Shown here: positions 43,564 through 53,433 of the stretch, piece by piece
How positions within the stretch are numbered: the stretch's first letter is position 1
How the letters are laid out: each line of letters opens with the position of its first letter
From: a bacterium
GTDB taxonomy: Bacteria; Cyanobacteriota; Vampirovibrionia; Gastranaerophilales; Gastranaerophilaceae
Direction of reading: 5' to 3'
Assembly (NCBI GenBank): GCA_017541465.1
Contig: JAFXYZ010000064.1
Coordinates: 18,885 to 82,884 of the forward strand
Length of the DNA: 64,000 bases
The notes under the pieces: generated by a model
Told to the model about the DNA's origin: nothing
Database searches by the model: none
What the model saw: only the letters and a program-made list of their open reading frames with translations
Made by a program: the position numbers and the translations under genes

Positions 43564-44358
43564 TTATTCCTGAGGTTTATAGTAGTACGGCAATTCCTCG
43601 TTTACATCGAGTTTTTTTGCATCTTTTCTGAAAATTTTGGTTTTATAAATTCCGAGGTTTGCAAGAAAATATTTTAAACTTACTCCAAGTACTCCGAATC
43701 CGTATTTGCACGAGCGCATAAAGTTTATAGATGATGCCTCGGGGAAATACTTTGTCGGGCAACTCAGTTCACCTATCGTAAACCCATAATACTTAACGAG
43801 CGCCAGCATTTCGTTATCAAAAACAAAATCCTCATCGCAGGAATTAAGCGGAAGTTTTTCCAAAACCTCTCGTTTAAATCCTCTAAAGCCTGTATGATAC
43901 TCTGAAAGGTGCTGACCTAAGAAAAAGTTTTCAAACGCGGTCAAAAATTTGTTTGCGATATATTTATATAACGGCATGCCGCCTTTGAGCGGGTTAGAAA
44001 GCATTCTTGAAGCGATAACAGCATCAAATTCCTCGAATGCCATCATAGAAGCCATTGCAGGAATGAGTTTCGGGGTATATTGATAATCGGGGTGAAGCAT
44101 AATAACAATATCCGCACCTGATTTGAGTGCTGCCGTATAGCAAGATTTTTGGTTTCCGCCATACCCTCGGTTTTGTTTATGAACGATAGTTGTGATGTTT
44201 AACTGTTTTGAAAGCTCTTTAGTCAAATCAGTTGAGTTATCGTCAACCAGAATAACCTCGTCAATGATTTCCTTATATATCTCGTTATAGGTTTTTTCAA
44301 GTGTCTTTTCCGCATTATAAGCAGGCATGATTACGATTATTTTTTTACCGTTCAGCAT
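43564..44358 (-). CDS. family 2 glycosyltransferase, dolichol-phosphate-mannose-synthase-like
   Basis: A 264-residue enzyme from MLNGKKIIVIMPAYN, 8 bases after an AAAGGA site. IMPAYNAEKTLEKTYNEI, ILVDDNSTDLT and IVIMLHPDYQY are the nucleotide-sugar motifs of the DPM1-like group, and GFRGFKREVLEKLP matches its acceptor region. No membrane helices are visible. The likely role is glycan or lipid-linked sugar transfer at the cytoplasmic face. It is divergent from the histidine kinase. Confidence 0.87.
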   Translation of the reverse strand: MLNGKKIIVIMPAYNAEKTLEKTYNEIYKEIIDEVILVDDNSTDLTKELSKQLNITTIVHKQNRGYGGNQKSCYTAALKSGADIVIMLHPDYQYTPKLIPAMASMMAFEEFDAVIASRMLSNPLKGGMPLYKYIANKFLTAFENFFLGQHLSEYHTGFRGFKREVLEKLPLNSCDEDFVFDNEMLALVKYYGFTIGELSCPTKYFPEASSINFMRSCKYGFGVLGVSLKYFLANLGIYKTKIFRKDAKKLDVNEELPYYYKPQE

Positions 44359-44502
44359 AAATATTCCTTTTCGTTTCTCAAAATTATTATATCGTAAAAA
44401 AAATAAAGAAATCCTAAAAGTTAATATTTCTATGCAAATTATGGGCGAAATCCGAAAAGCATGGTAAAATGAGGACAACTGCAACAGAACATTGGGGATA
44501 CT

Positions 44503-45648
44503 ATGAATTTACTATCACGACTGTTTAACAAACAATACCAGATTTTGATGTATCTTCCCGAAGCCGTTTTGGTCATTGACGGGAAGGGAATTATTAAGTA
44601 TGCAAACAAACTCGCGTTTAAAATATTTGAAACCCAGCATCTGATAAGAAAAAACATCAATAACTATTTTATTATGACCTCGGATAATATAATTCAGAAC
44701 AGTGAATACGGCACAAAGCAGGTGCTGAAGCTCATTACTGAAAACGGCACTACAAAAATCACCGATGTTAAAGTAACAAGTATTTCAACAAGAAAAAAAG
44801 AATGTTATATCATAACCATTGTTGATAATACTCAGGACCATAACCTGTTAGACAGACTCCTTGCTGAAAGACAGGAAAACAGAATTATTGACAGAACCAA
44901 GAACGGTCTATTGGTTAAAATGAAAAATAATCTCTGCTCCCCGCTTCACTCTATTGTCGGGTTTTCTCAGGCAATGCTGACAGGTATGGGGGATAACCTC
45001 AACGAAAAGCAGGAAAAGTACATGCAGATTATCAACAATAATTCAAACGAGGTGCTTTTATTCCTGAATAAACTCATTGAACTTTCTCAGGTGGAATCGA
45101 ATTTAATAGACTATGACTTCAAAATCTGCGATGTTACTTCGCTTATGAAGTCTGTTGTCGGAGAATACAGCCAGAAGTTTGAAAGCAAAGGAATGAGGCT
45201 TTTTGTTGATACAACGGAATTAATCAAAATCAACTGCTATACGGACAAAAACATTTTAAAATCGGTTATTTCGAGCCTGCTTGATAATGCGCTTCTCTCA
45301 CCAAACACAGGAACGGTAACTGTTAAACTTTCAAACCCCGAGAACGCAAATATTTCCGACAAGATTGAAATTTTGGCAGACTCCGAAAAATTCCACCATT
45401 ATTTAATGGTAGAGGTTATAAATACGGGCGATACTATCAGCGCAAATGATGCCCTTAATATTTTTGATCCTTATCTTCAGGTGGATAAAAATTCAAAGAA
45501 GCATCTTCTTCACGGGCTTATTTTAGGTACTGCAAAAAGGCTTGTAGAAAAACTGAAGGGCGAAATCTGGACGGAAGCAAAAAATCTGAACGATTTTTCC
45601 CTCGTTTTTGTTGTTCCTGTTGAAAAAGAGTTGTTGGAAGAAGAATAA
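44503..45648 (+). CDS. PAS-type sensor histidine kinase, divergent ATPase
   Basis: A 381-residue soluble kinase. Residues 15-110 look like a PAS domain (ILMYLPEAVLVIDGKGIIKYAN). The dimerisation region holds the phosphorylatable H149 in SPLHSIVGFSQAML. The ATPase domain retains the N box (SLLDNALLSPNTG) but the G2 region is altered (HLLHGLILGTAKRLVEKL), so activity may be weak. No response regulator is adjacent; instead the stop overlaps the ATG of an ABC ATPase (TAATG), an unusual pairing. Confidence 0.82.
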   Translation: MNLLSRLFNKQYQILMYLPEAVLVIDGKGIIKYANKLAFKIFETQHLIRKNINNYFIMTSDNIIQNSEYGTKQVLKLITENGTTKITDVKVTSISTRKKECYIITIVDNTQDHNLLDRLLAERQENRIIDRTKNGLLVKMKNNLCSPLHSIVGFSQAMLTGMGDNLNEKQEKYMQIINNNSNEVLLFLNKLIELSQVESNLIDYDFKICDVTSLMKSVVGEYSQKFESKGMRLFVDTTELIKINCYTDKNILKSVISSLLDNALLSPNTGTVTVKLSNPENANISDKIEILADSEKFHHYLMVEVINTGDTISANDALNIFDPYLQVDKNSKKHLLHGLILGTAKRLVEKLKGEIWTEAKNLNDFSLVFVVPVEKELLEEE

Positions 45649-46709
45649 TGGCAAAAGTTGAGCTCAGAAACATAACCAAGATTTACGATAAGAAAAAGGT
45701 CATTGATAATGTATCTTTAACCATTGAGGATAAAGAGTTTCTTATTCTCGTAGGCTCGTCAGGATGCGGTAAATCGACAATTCTGAGGATGATAGCAGGG
45801 CTTGAGGACATCACCGATGGTGAAATACTTATTGACGGAAAATGCGTAAACAATGTTCCCCCTAAGGACAGAGATATTGCCTTTGTCTTTCAGAGTTATG
45901 CTCTCTACCCTCACATGAGTGTTTATGAAAATCTTGCCTTCCCCCTGAAGATGAAGAAGGTCGCTAAAGCAGAAATCGATAAAAAAGTCAGAGAAACTGC
46001 CGAAAAACTCGACTTAACAGAGCTTTTGGACAGAAAACCCAAACAACTCTCGGGCGGTCAAAGGCAGAGGGTTGCTCTCGGCAGGGCGATTGTCCGTCAG
46101 CCGAAAGTTTTTCTTATGGATGAACCACTCTCAAACCTTGATGCTAAGTTAAGAATACAGATGAGAGCAGAGATTAAAAAACTACACGAGGAGCTTCAGA
46201 CGACTTTTATCTATGTAACCCACGACCAGACGGAAGCGCTGACGATGGGTGACAGAATTGCAATTATTGATAAAGGGATTATCCAGCAGACAGACAGCCC
46301 CGACAGAATTTATAACCACCCGAAAAACACTTTTGTCGGCGGTTTCTTAGGTGCACCTGCCATGAATTTTATTGATACAAAAGTTGAAAACGGGAAAATT
46401 ATTGTTAATAACTCTGAATTTAACCTCTCAGAGAACCAAAAAATACTTGTCGGCTCAAGAGCTGAGGTTATTTTGGGGGTGAGAGCGGAAAATATGAACT
46501 CTGAAAATTCCGATTTCCATTTTTCAGCCCCGATAACGATTTCAGAGATGCTCGGAAGCGAGAGGGTAGTTTATTTTAAGGCAAACGAGAATAATTGTTC
46601 TGCCCGTCTGAGTGCAAAACACAGTGTTGAAAAAGAAATGACGTTTAACTTAAACTCAAACGATTTTCTGTTTTTTGACAAAGAAACAAAAGAGATTTTA
46701 ACCGTTTAA
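45648..46709 (+). CDS. ABC transporter ATPase, MalK/UgpC type
   Basis: A 353-residue ATPase that in its family energises sugar or glycerol-3-phosphate importers. Walker A GSSGCGKST (36-44), signature LSGGQ (134-138), Walker B LMDEP (156-160) and VTHDQTEALTMGDRIAI are intact, followed by a C-terminal regulatory OB-type domain (GVRAENMNS). One such ATPase often serves several permeases, which explains the lack of permease genes here. It overlaps the histidine kinase gene by one base. Confidence 0.92.
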   Translation: MAKVELRNITKIYDKKKVIDNVSLTIEDKEFLILVGSSGCGKSTILRMIAGLEDITDGEILIDGKCVNNVPPKDRDIAFVFQSYALYPHMSVYENLAFPLKMKKVAKAEIDKKVRETAEKLDLTELLDRKPKQLSGGQRQRVALGRAIVRQPKVFLMDEPLSNLDAKLRIQMRAEIKKLHEELQTTFIYVTHDQTEALTMGDRIAIIDKGIIQQTDSPDRIYNHPKNTFVGGFLGAPAMNFIDTKVENGKIIVNNSEFNLSENQKILVGSRAEVILGVRAENMNSENSDFHFSAPITISEMLGSERVVYFKANENNCSARLSAKHSVEKEMTFNLNSNDFLFFDKETKEILTV

Positions 46710-46726
46710 CCGCTGCAAAACTAAAC

Positions 46727-46750
46727 TGTAGGGTAGACTTTAGTCTACCG
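46727..46750 (+). repeat. GTAG-headed REP-like hairpin, copy 4
   Basis: Identical (reverse complement) over 24 bases to the copy at 20221-20244. It ends immediately before the stop codon of the convergent HEAT-like gene. Confidence 0.7.
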
Positions 46751-46751
46751 A

Positions 46752-47468
46752 TTAGTTTTTTAACCACTGTAAAACATAAAAGTTCTCGTCATTTTGAAGT
46801 CTTTGCAAAATGTCCTTTAACTCTGAGTGGTTTTTAAACTTTGAAACAATCTTTGCGCACTTTTCTCTTATCGTGTATTCGTCTGACCGAGAGCAAATAT
46901 CGAGGATTTTGATATAATCTTCGTCTAAATTTTGCCCCTCTGCCAATACATAAACCGCCTCTAAATACCAATAGAGAGAAAAATTCTTTTTGTTTGCGAG
47001 GTAAGATTTATTCTTCGGAACCTCTTTAATTTCTTCAATTAAATTCTTAATTCTGGGTTTAAGCGCAGAAAGACAATATTTTTTGTTTTCAACAAACTTC
47101 AAAATTTCGACCATGTTTCTTGAAACAGAAGGGTTTATGTCGATTATGCCGTCAAGAAACGTATTCAGAGTGCTTTCAGACTGAAAATAATCTCTAAATT
47201 CCCTTTTATTTAATAATTCAAGTATCTTAAAAGAGGTTAATTCCCTGACGGGAGTAGGATGGTTGGTAAGGTTAAAAATAAGAGAGTCCGCTTCTTCCTG
47301 TGAAACTAAAAAATTAAGATTTATAATGCAAATCTGCTTCTCAATTTCTTCATCGGAGGAGATAATTTTCATAATTTCATCGTGGCTGTATTCCTTTTGG
47401 GAGTAAGAATAAGCCTTCTTTGTGAGTTCTATATCCTGTTTTTGTTTTTGAACCAAATTTTCATCCAT
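46752..47468 (-). CDS. HEAT-like alpha-solenoid protein, unknown function
   Basis: A 238-residue all-helical acidic protein with repeated helix pairs (PTPVRELTSFKILELLNK, SDEYTIREKCAKIVSKF) like HEAT/Armadillo repeats. The C terminus reads YVLQWLKN. No catalytic motif. It probably serves as a protein-contact scaffold. Its gene ends next to a GTAG-headed hairpin. Confidence 0.75.
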   Translation of the reverse strand: MDENLVQKQKQDIELTKKAYSYSQKEYSHDEIMKIISSDEEIEKQICIINLNFLVSQEEADSLIFNLTNHPTPVRELTSFKILELLNKREFRDYFQSESTLNTFLDGIIDINPSVSRNMVEILKFVENKKYCLSALKPRIKNLIEEIKEVPKNKSYLANKKNFSLYWYLEAVYVLAEGQNLDEDYIKILDICSRSDEYTIREKCAKIVSKFKNHSELKDILQRLQNDENFYVLQWLKN

Positions 47469-47612
47469 ATCGTTTATAATAACATAAGAGATAACAATTC
47501 TCTTTTAAAAATTTCCTTTATTAACATGAGAGATTACATTAAAAGAGGGTTTTAGAACTTAAAAATGCAGTGTAATATTGTGAAAAAGCAGATATTTCAG
47601 GAGAATGGAATC

Positions 47613-47780
47613 ATGAAAGACATAATTAATTTTATACAGGACCTTTTATTTCCGGGTGCAGACAATAAATCTATAGGGTTATCTCAGTTCAAATATGAAG
47701 GCGCGCAGGCCGTCAAAATCGAAAAGCCGAGAAAACAGGGCAGTGTTTCTCTTACCGATTTGATGAGAAAACCAAATTAG
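47613..47780 (+). CDS. 55-residue protein, unknown function
   Basis: MKDIINFIQDLLFPGADNKS begins at the ATG that follows an AGGAGA site; an earlier in-frame ATG has no such site. The N-terminal third is an amphipathic or weakly hydrophobic helix and the remainder basic (KIEKPRKQG). It lies upstream of the BlaI-type regulator gene. No family was recognised. Confidence 0.6.
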   Translation: MKDIINFIQDLLFPGADNKSIGLSQFKYEGAQAVKIEKPRKQGSVSLTDLMRKPN

Positions 47781-47831
47781 TTGTTTTATTTACATTTTTT
47801 TATATTATGATGAATAATAGTGAATTTTAAA

Positions 47832-47867
47832 AATCCAAGTGCTATACTGGTAGTAGTTACTTGGATT
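47832..47867 (+). promoter_or_regulatory. candidate operator of the BlaI-type repressor gene
   Basis: Nested palindromes: outer AATCCAAGT / ACTTGGATT (9 bp each) around inner TACT-GGT-AGTA at 47845-47855, with almost the same centre. The inner palindrome resembles the TACANNNTGTA operators of BlaI/MecI. A -10-like TATACT overlaps it. It stands 36 bp before the repressor start, as expected for autoregulation. Confidence 0.5.
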
Positions 47868-47902
47868 ATTAATTTTTTATTTTTTATATATAAAGGAACA
47901 TT

Positions 47903-48250
47903 ATGTACACACACGGTAGTTTAGAAAACGAAATTTTAAATGCTGTATGGTCTATCGAAGAGAATGAAGCTGAAGCATCAACTATTTCCGTAAACGAAGT
48001 TCAGGACAGTATTAACCAAACGGGAAATATAAGAGCATATACAACAGTCAAAACGGTCATGGACAGGCTGGTTGACAAAAAGATTTTAAACAGACAGAAA
48101 AAAGGAAAAAAATTCTTTTATAACTCTGCTTTTTCGAGAAAAGAGATGGCGAAAACGGCTATCAGACATATTGCGGGGCAGTATTTCAACAACGACATCC
48201 GCTCGTTTATGAATGCGCTCGAAAAAGAATATCAGGGAATACGAAAATAA
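47903..48250 (+). CDS. BlaI/MecI/CopY-family transcriptional repressor
   Basis: A 115-residue winged-helix protein: LENEILNAVW at the N terminus, RAYTTVKTVMDRLVDKKILN as recognition helix and wing, then GKKFFYNSAFSRKEM. Family members bind dyad operators and are released by proteolysis through a BlaR1-type sensor; no such sensor is adjacent. A nested palindrome upstream fits self-control. The next gene starts 10 bp after its stop and is probably co-transcribed. Confidence 0.88.
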   Translation: MYTHGSLENEILNAVWSIEENEAEASTISVNEVQDSINQTGNIRAYTTVKTVMDRLVDKKILNRQKKGKKFFYNSAFSRKEMAKTAIRHIAGQYFNNDIRSFMNALEKEYQGIRK

Positions 48251-48259
48251 TTTTTTCTT

Positions 48260-48637
48260 ATGAGTGCAGTCGGGAATAATTATTATAAGGAACGGGAATT
48301 TGTAGGGCGGCTTATCTGCTCGGTGCTGGCTAATCGTATATCCGTTCGGGAAGCCCTGCTCGGTTTTCCTAAGGACTGTGGGGATAAAACCGTTAAGGCG
48401 GCATGGTATGCGCTCTGTCATCTTGAGGCTGATGAGGATTTAAGAAAAAAAGACGAACTCTATCGGCAGGAGCAGGATGAATATATCGATTTTATTGCCA
48501 AAACACTCTCAGAAGGAAAGGAGCTTCCTGAAAATATTGTCAGTGTTTATGAACAATACCACAATGAGCCTTTAATTCCCCATAAAACAACCTGGGAAGG
48601 CAAAATCAAAAAACTTTTAAAGTTTTTGAATATTTAA
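48260..48637 (+). CDS. hypothetical protein downstream of the BlaI-type repressor
   Basis: A 125-residue helical, charged protein (SVREALLGFPKDCGDKTVKAAWYALCHLEADEDLRKKDELY) with no membrane segment or known motif. Because it follows the repressor gene by 10 bp it is likely part of the same unit and could be its first target or partner. Its end overlaps the convergent gene by 4 bp. Confidence 0.7.
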   Translation: MSAVGNNYYKEREFVGRLICSVLANRISVREALLGFPKDCGDKTVKAAWYALCHLEADEDLRKKDELYRQEQDEYIDFIAKTLSEGKELPENIVSVYEQYHNEPLIPHKTTWEGKIKKLLKFLNI

Positions 48638-49047
48638 ACACCCATCCCGATTTTATAATCTCTGAGGACTTTTTGGTAGTCTTTATGGGTTATGGCATCG
48701 TTGAGTGCCTGTTTTGCTTCTCGTTTAACCTCAAGCGGGAGTTCTCTCAGCTTCTTTATATCGAGTTTTAACTCGACATCAGGCAAATTTTTAGGAGGAC
48801 GCGGAATTTTCTGCCCTGCTTCCCGTAAAATTCTGCCCGCAAACTTCTTTATCCCTAAAACAGCAAGAGAAACAACAGCAAAAACCGCTGCGGCAGTAGC
48901 TAAAATACCGCCCCATGTGATATTACTGTCGTCTGCAGTCGCATCCGTTCTCTTCTTGAAACTTACATCAGGGAAATTTGCTTTTTTAGTCTGAACACGT
49001 CCTTTGACAGTACCTATTTGACTTGAAATAATTTTTGTTATCTTCAT
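48634..49047 (-). CDS. SFKK-motif membrane protein, unknown function
   Basis: A 137-residue protein starting MKITKIISSQIG, with FPDVSFKKR at residues 25-33, then a membrane helix (GGILATAAAVFAVVSLAVLGI) and a basic helical tail. The N-terminal pattern is the same as in the SFKG pair at 22.4-24.4 kb. There is no Sec signal. Confidence 0.7.
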   Translation of the reverse strand: MKITKIISSQIGTVKGRVQTKKANFPDVSFKKRTDATADDSNITWGGILATAAAVFAVVSLAVLGIKKFAGRILREAGQKIPRPPKNLPDVELKLDIKKLRELPLEVKREAKQALNDAITHKDYQKVLRDYKIGMGV

Positions 49048-49110
49048 AAGTTACCGTTTGTTGTAAAACTTATAATACCAATTTGTTGCGAAAAATGGAA
49101 GGTTTATTAA

Positions 49111-50577
<1,467 letters not shown>

Positions 50578-50588
50578 CAGGAAAATTT

Positions 50589-50999
50589 ATGTCTGATAAG
50601 AAAATCAAACTCAAAATAATAACACACGAAAGTGTCGTCTTTGAAGGCGAGGTTGACGGAGTCTATACAAAAGGGGTACAGGGTGATTTTGGTGTACTTC
50701 CGGGGCATATTCCGTTTATGACCACACTCGATATTGGTGTTACAAGAGTTCAGATGGGCGATGAGAAGCTGTTTTTCTCTACCATAGGCGGTGCGTTTCA
50801 GTTTAAGAACAATGAAGCGGTAATTTTAACCCAGTTTGCGCAGAACGGAAAAGACGTTGATGTCGCAAAAGAAGAGCTCGAAAAGCAGGAGGCTGAGGCA
50901 AAACTCGGCAGTGCAAAGACAAAAGAGGATATAAAAGTTGCCGAAGATTTGAGAGCAAGAGCAATGGCTCAGCTCAAAGCCGCCTCAAAGATGCAGTAG
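50589..50999 (+). CDS. atpC: ATP synthase F1 subunit epsilon
   Basis: Central-stalk subunit of 136 residues that couples rotation and can inhibit ATP hydrolysis. The N-terminal beta sandwich is clear (ESVVFEGEVDGVYTKGVQGDFGVLPGHIPFMT), followed by two C-terminal helices (DVAKEELEKQEAEAKL, DLRARAMAQLKAA). An AGGAAAATTT site precedes the ATG. Paired with atpD. Confidence 0.95.
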   Translation: MSDKKIKLKIITHESVVFEGEVDGVYTKGVQGDFGVLPGHIPFMTTLDIGVTRVQMGDEKLFFSTIGGAFQFKNNEAVILTQFAQNGKDVDVAKEELEKQEAEAKLGSAKTKEDIKVAEDLRARAMAQLKAASKMQ

Positions 51000-51007
51000 A
51001 TAATATT

Positions 51008-51026
51008 CTCTCTCCAGGGGAGAGAG
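51008..51026. repeat. CTCTCTCC hairpin repeat after atpC
   Basis: Stem CTCTCTCC / GGAGAGAG with a three-base loop just after the atpC stop. It may double as a weak terminator but the tail is not T-only. Confidence 0.5.
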
Positions 51027-51134
51027 GTAATTTTTCAATGTGAAACCAAAGGTTGAACATTAGAAAAATGGAGAGAGGGTTGTCTTTTGATACATTAAAC
51101 AATATTGACAACACGACCTGTTGCTGACTTGCCT

Positions 51135-51982
51135 TTATTCATCCCAAGAAATATCTCTGTGTTTATAATCAAAATTCCTTTTGTACAAAACCCAGGCGGT
51201 GCAAGCAAGTCCGTTTTCAGTTTTTGTTGAAGAATGTTGGCAATCAGTTTGACCTGTCCAAGACCTTGCAATAAAATCTTTTGTACCAGAAGGTAATAAC
51301 CCGTCTTTTGTTATATAAAAACAAAAATAATCATATCCATATCTGTTCGGTTTTTTATTTCCGTTAATATCTACTAAAAATGCTCCACAAGTACGACTTA
51401 GACTCCCGTTATTATTTATACTTAAATTTAAATTGCAATTTGAACCTGATGACCAAATTATAAATGAAGTTCCGTTATTTAATATTCCTCTTGCATATCT
51501 ATTCCACGTATTTGGATTATATGGAGCATTATTCCCTTGTAAATTTTTATACGTATCTGCAAAACAACCCGTATCACTACCACAACTTTTAAGTTTTTTA
51601 ATTTCTGGAGCAATGTAATTATATAATTTAATTGCTCCTTCAGGACTATCTCCTGTTCCTATATCCCATGTTTCAATTTTCCCGTTATGGATTTCTGCCA
51701 TTTTTACTGCCTGTGATAGAATTGAATACGTACTTGTGAGTTTTGATATTGTTTGTTCTTCCTGAAATTTATTCATCAAGGTCGGAACGGTTATCGCCGC
51801 AATTACTCCGATAATAACAAGAGTAATCAAAACCTCTGCAAGAGTGAAGGCTTTATCTTTACCAAAACAATGATTTAATAAATTTCCGATAGAATCTGAA
51901 AAACTACGAAAGTTTTCTTGCCTACTTCTTTTCCAAAAGAAGCGGGGGGGGTAGGAATGACTTCGTTTTTATTAATAAACAT
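51135..51982 (-). CDS. prepilin-like protein A, frame interrupted at a C8 tract
   Basis: The mature pilin starts FTLAEVLITLVIIGVIAA at 51848 and runs 237 residues, ending HRDISWDE, with several Cys and a DINGNKKPNRYG Asp/Asn loop. A is at -1 and E at +5 for prepilin peptidase. Upstream in this frame there is no ATG, GTG or TTG before the leader, so the pilin cannot start locally without losing its cleavage site. The only good start is the ATG at 51982 (GAGAGAAATATT before it), reading MFINKNEVIPTPP and then a run of eight C; with eight C the pilin is one base out of frame. Nine or six C would join them. Phase variation, slippage or an assembly error are the options. Confidence 0.8.
51944..51951 (-). 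repeat. poly-C tract (C8) in prepilin A leader
   Basis: Eight consecutive C on the coding strand, separating the ATG leader from the pilin frame. A perfect hairpin (CTTCTTTT / AAAAGAAG) begins two bases downstream of the tract. Such tracts are classic slippage sites. Confidence 0.9.
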
Positions 51983-52083
51983 AATATTTCTCTCTTTCTG
52001 ATAAAATCCTTTTTATTATATTAACATTTTTCCCATAATTTGTAAAAAAATAACAACTTTTTAACTGAAAATTCACAAAAGAA

Positions 52084-52112
52084 AATGCCGAAGAAATTAA
52101 TCTTCGGCATTT
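52084..52112 (-). terminator. intrinsic terminator of the sigma-factor gene
   Basis: Stem AATGCCGAAGA / TCTTCGGCATT with a TTTTCTTTTG tail on the minus strand. Confidence 0.85.
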
Positions 52113-52162
52113 CTTTCATCTTCCTTTTCTGTTGTCCTGCAGCCTCCTCTTTTAGCCAATTT

Positions 52163-53050
52163 TCAGCATAAGTATGCCTGGTAGAGCATATTACCTATTT
52201 CTGTTGAGCGGAGTTTTTTGAGCGCCCTTGTTTCCGTTTGTCTGATGCACTCTTTGGTTACTCCGAACATCTTTCCGATTTCCTCCAGAGTATGCTTCTT
52301 TCCTTCACCTAAGCCAAATCTGAAGGTGATAACAGCCTGTTCTCTTTCTTTCAGAAAATTAATCATTGTTCTGATGTCGTTCTGAAGCGCTTCATATTCT
52401 GCCTGCCCCTGTGCTGTGGTGCGTTTATCTTCAATAACGTCAATAAGTTTGACCTCACTGTTGCCGGAAAGTTCATAGTCTGCCTCCAGCGAAAGAGTTT
52501 TTGTATAGGCGTTTAAAAATCTGTCGATTTTTTCGGCTTCAATTCTCATCTTCTTCGCAACCTCCTGAACGGTTACGGTTTTATTAGTCTTTTGTTCCAT
52601 TTCCTGTTTTACTTTTGAGTATTTTGAAAGTGTTTCCTGAATATATACGGGGATTTTCATACTGTGTGACTGTTCGGAAATGGCTTTAAATATAGCCTGT
52701 TTAATCCACCAGGCGGCGTAAGTTGAAAAGCGGTAACCAAATTGGCGGTTGAACTTTTCAAGCGCAACCATAAGCCCGATGTTTCCCTCCTGAATTAAGT
52801 CGGTCATAGGAAGAGAGCTTTTGTGAACAATCTTTTTCGCTATCATAACGACAAGTTTGAGGTTTGATTTGATTAACCGGTCTTTAGCTTCTTTGTTTCC
52901 CTCTTTTAATTCTTTTGTAAGTCTTTTCTCATCTTCAAAAGAGAGGGTTGGGTAGCTGAAAACCTCTTTCATATATTCATTTAGATTTTCATCTGTAAGT
53001 TTAAAGCAATTATCCTGGGCATTTTCAATATTAACAAACGATGTACTCAT
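52163..53050 (-). CDS. RNA polymerase sigma-70 family factor (group 2-like)
   Basis: A 295-residue sigma factor. Region 1.2 is present (DENLNEYMKEVFSYPTLSFEDEKRL), region 2 reads DLIQEGNIGLMVALEKFNRQFGYRFSTYAAWWIKQAI, region 3 follows, and region 4 has TLEEIGKMFGVTKECIRQTETRALKKLR, the -35 recognition helix-turn-helix. The absence of region 1.1 and the size suggest a group 2 factor such as the SigB-SigE types of cyanobacteria, not the housekeeping one. The start at MSTSFVNIE follows AGGAG by about 10 bases. A palindrome lies about 120 bp upstream. Confidence 0.9.
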   Translation of the reverse strand: MSTSFVNIENAQDNCFKLTDENLNEYMKEVFSYPTLSFEDEKRLTKELKEGNKEAKDRLIKSNLKLVVMIAKKIVHKSSLPMTDLIQEGNIGLMVALEKFNRQFGYRFSTYAAWWIKQAIFKAISEQSHSMKIPVYIQETLSKYSKVKQEMEQKTNKTVTVQEVAKKMRIEAEKIDRFLNAYTKTLSLEADYELSGNSEVKLIDVIEDKRTTAQGQAEYEALQNDIRTMINFLKEREQAVITFRFGLGEGKKHTLEEIGKMFGVTKECIRQTETRALKKLRSTEIGNMLYQAYLC

Positions 53051-53169
53051 AATTTCAAAACTCCTGTTTTTAGACACACAAATTTTGAGCATGATAAACC
53101 AGGCGCTTCTGCGCTGTGTTTACGGCTCTGTTTGAATTTTAGACCTGACGAAACCAAAAACCCACATCA

Positions 53170-53194
53170 CTACAATTGTGTACACCAAGTGTAG
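53170..53194. promoter_or_regulatory. palindrome upstream of the sigma-factor gene
   Basis: CTACAATT and AAGTGTAG arms (seven of eight complementary) flank a perfect GTGTACAC core. It lies in the 383-bp gap between the divergent sigma and helicase genes, which otherwise holds only very AT-rich sequence with many TATAT steps and no gene. A regulator-binding site is possible. Confidence 0.35.
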
Positions 53195-53433
53195 CACTGC
53201 AAAGTTTTGTGCTGACTGAATTTAATATATGATATATTACGTATATATTTAATATATCACTTTACAACTTTAGTTTCAAGTCTTTTGTGAAGATATGTAA
53301 AGTTAAAATTGTTTTTTTAATGATTATCTTAATAAAAGTTCATAAAAAGAGTGTAACGTTTTTAACCTCTTTCTCTCTCGAGAGTTGATTTTCGCCCGTT
53401 TTAATGTTAAACTTGTTTCTGAGGGAAATGGGT

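Noticed and set aside
51830..51830. TTG at this position as the real start of prepilin A
   Set aside because: It would remove the prepilin peptidase site and half of the pilin helix, and there is no ribosome-binding site before it.
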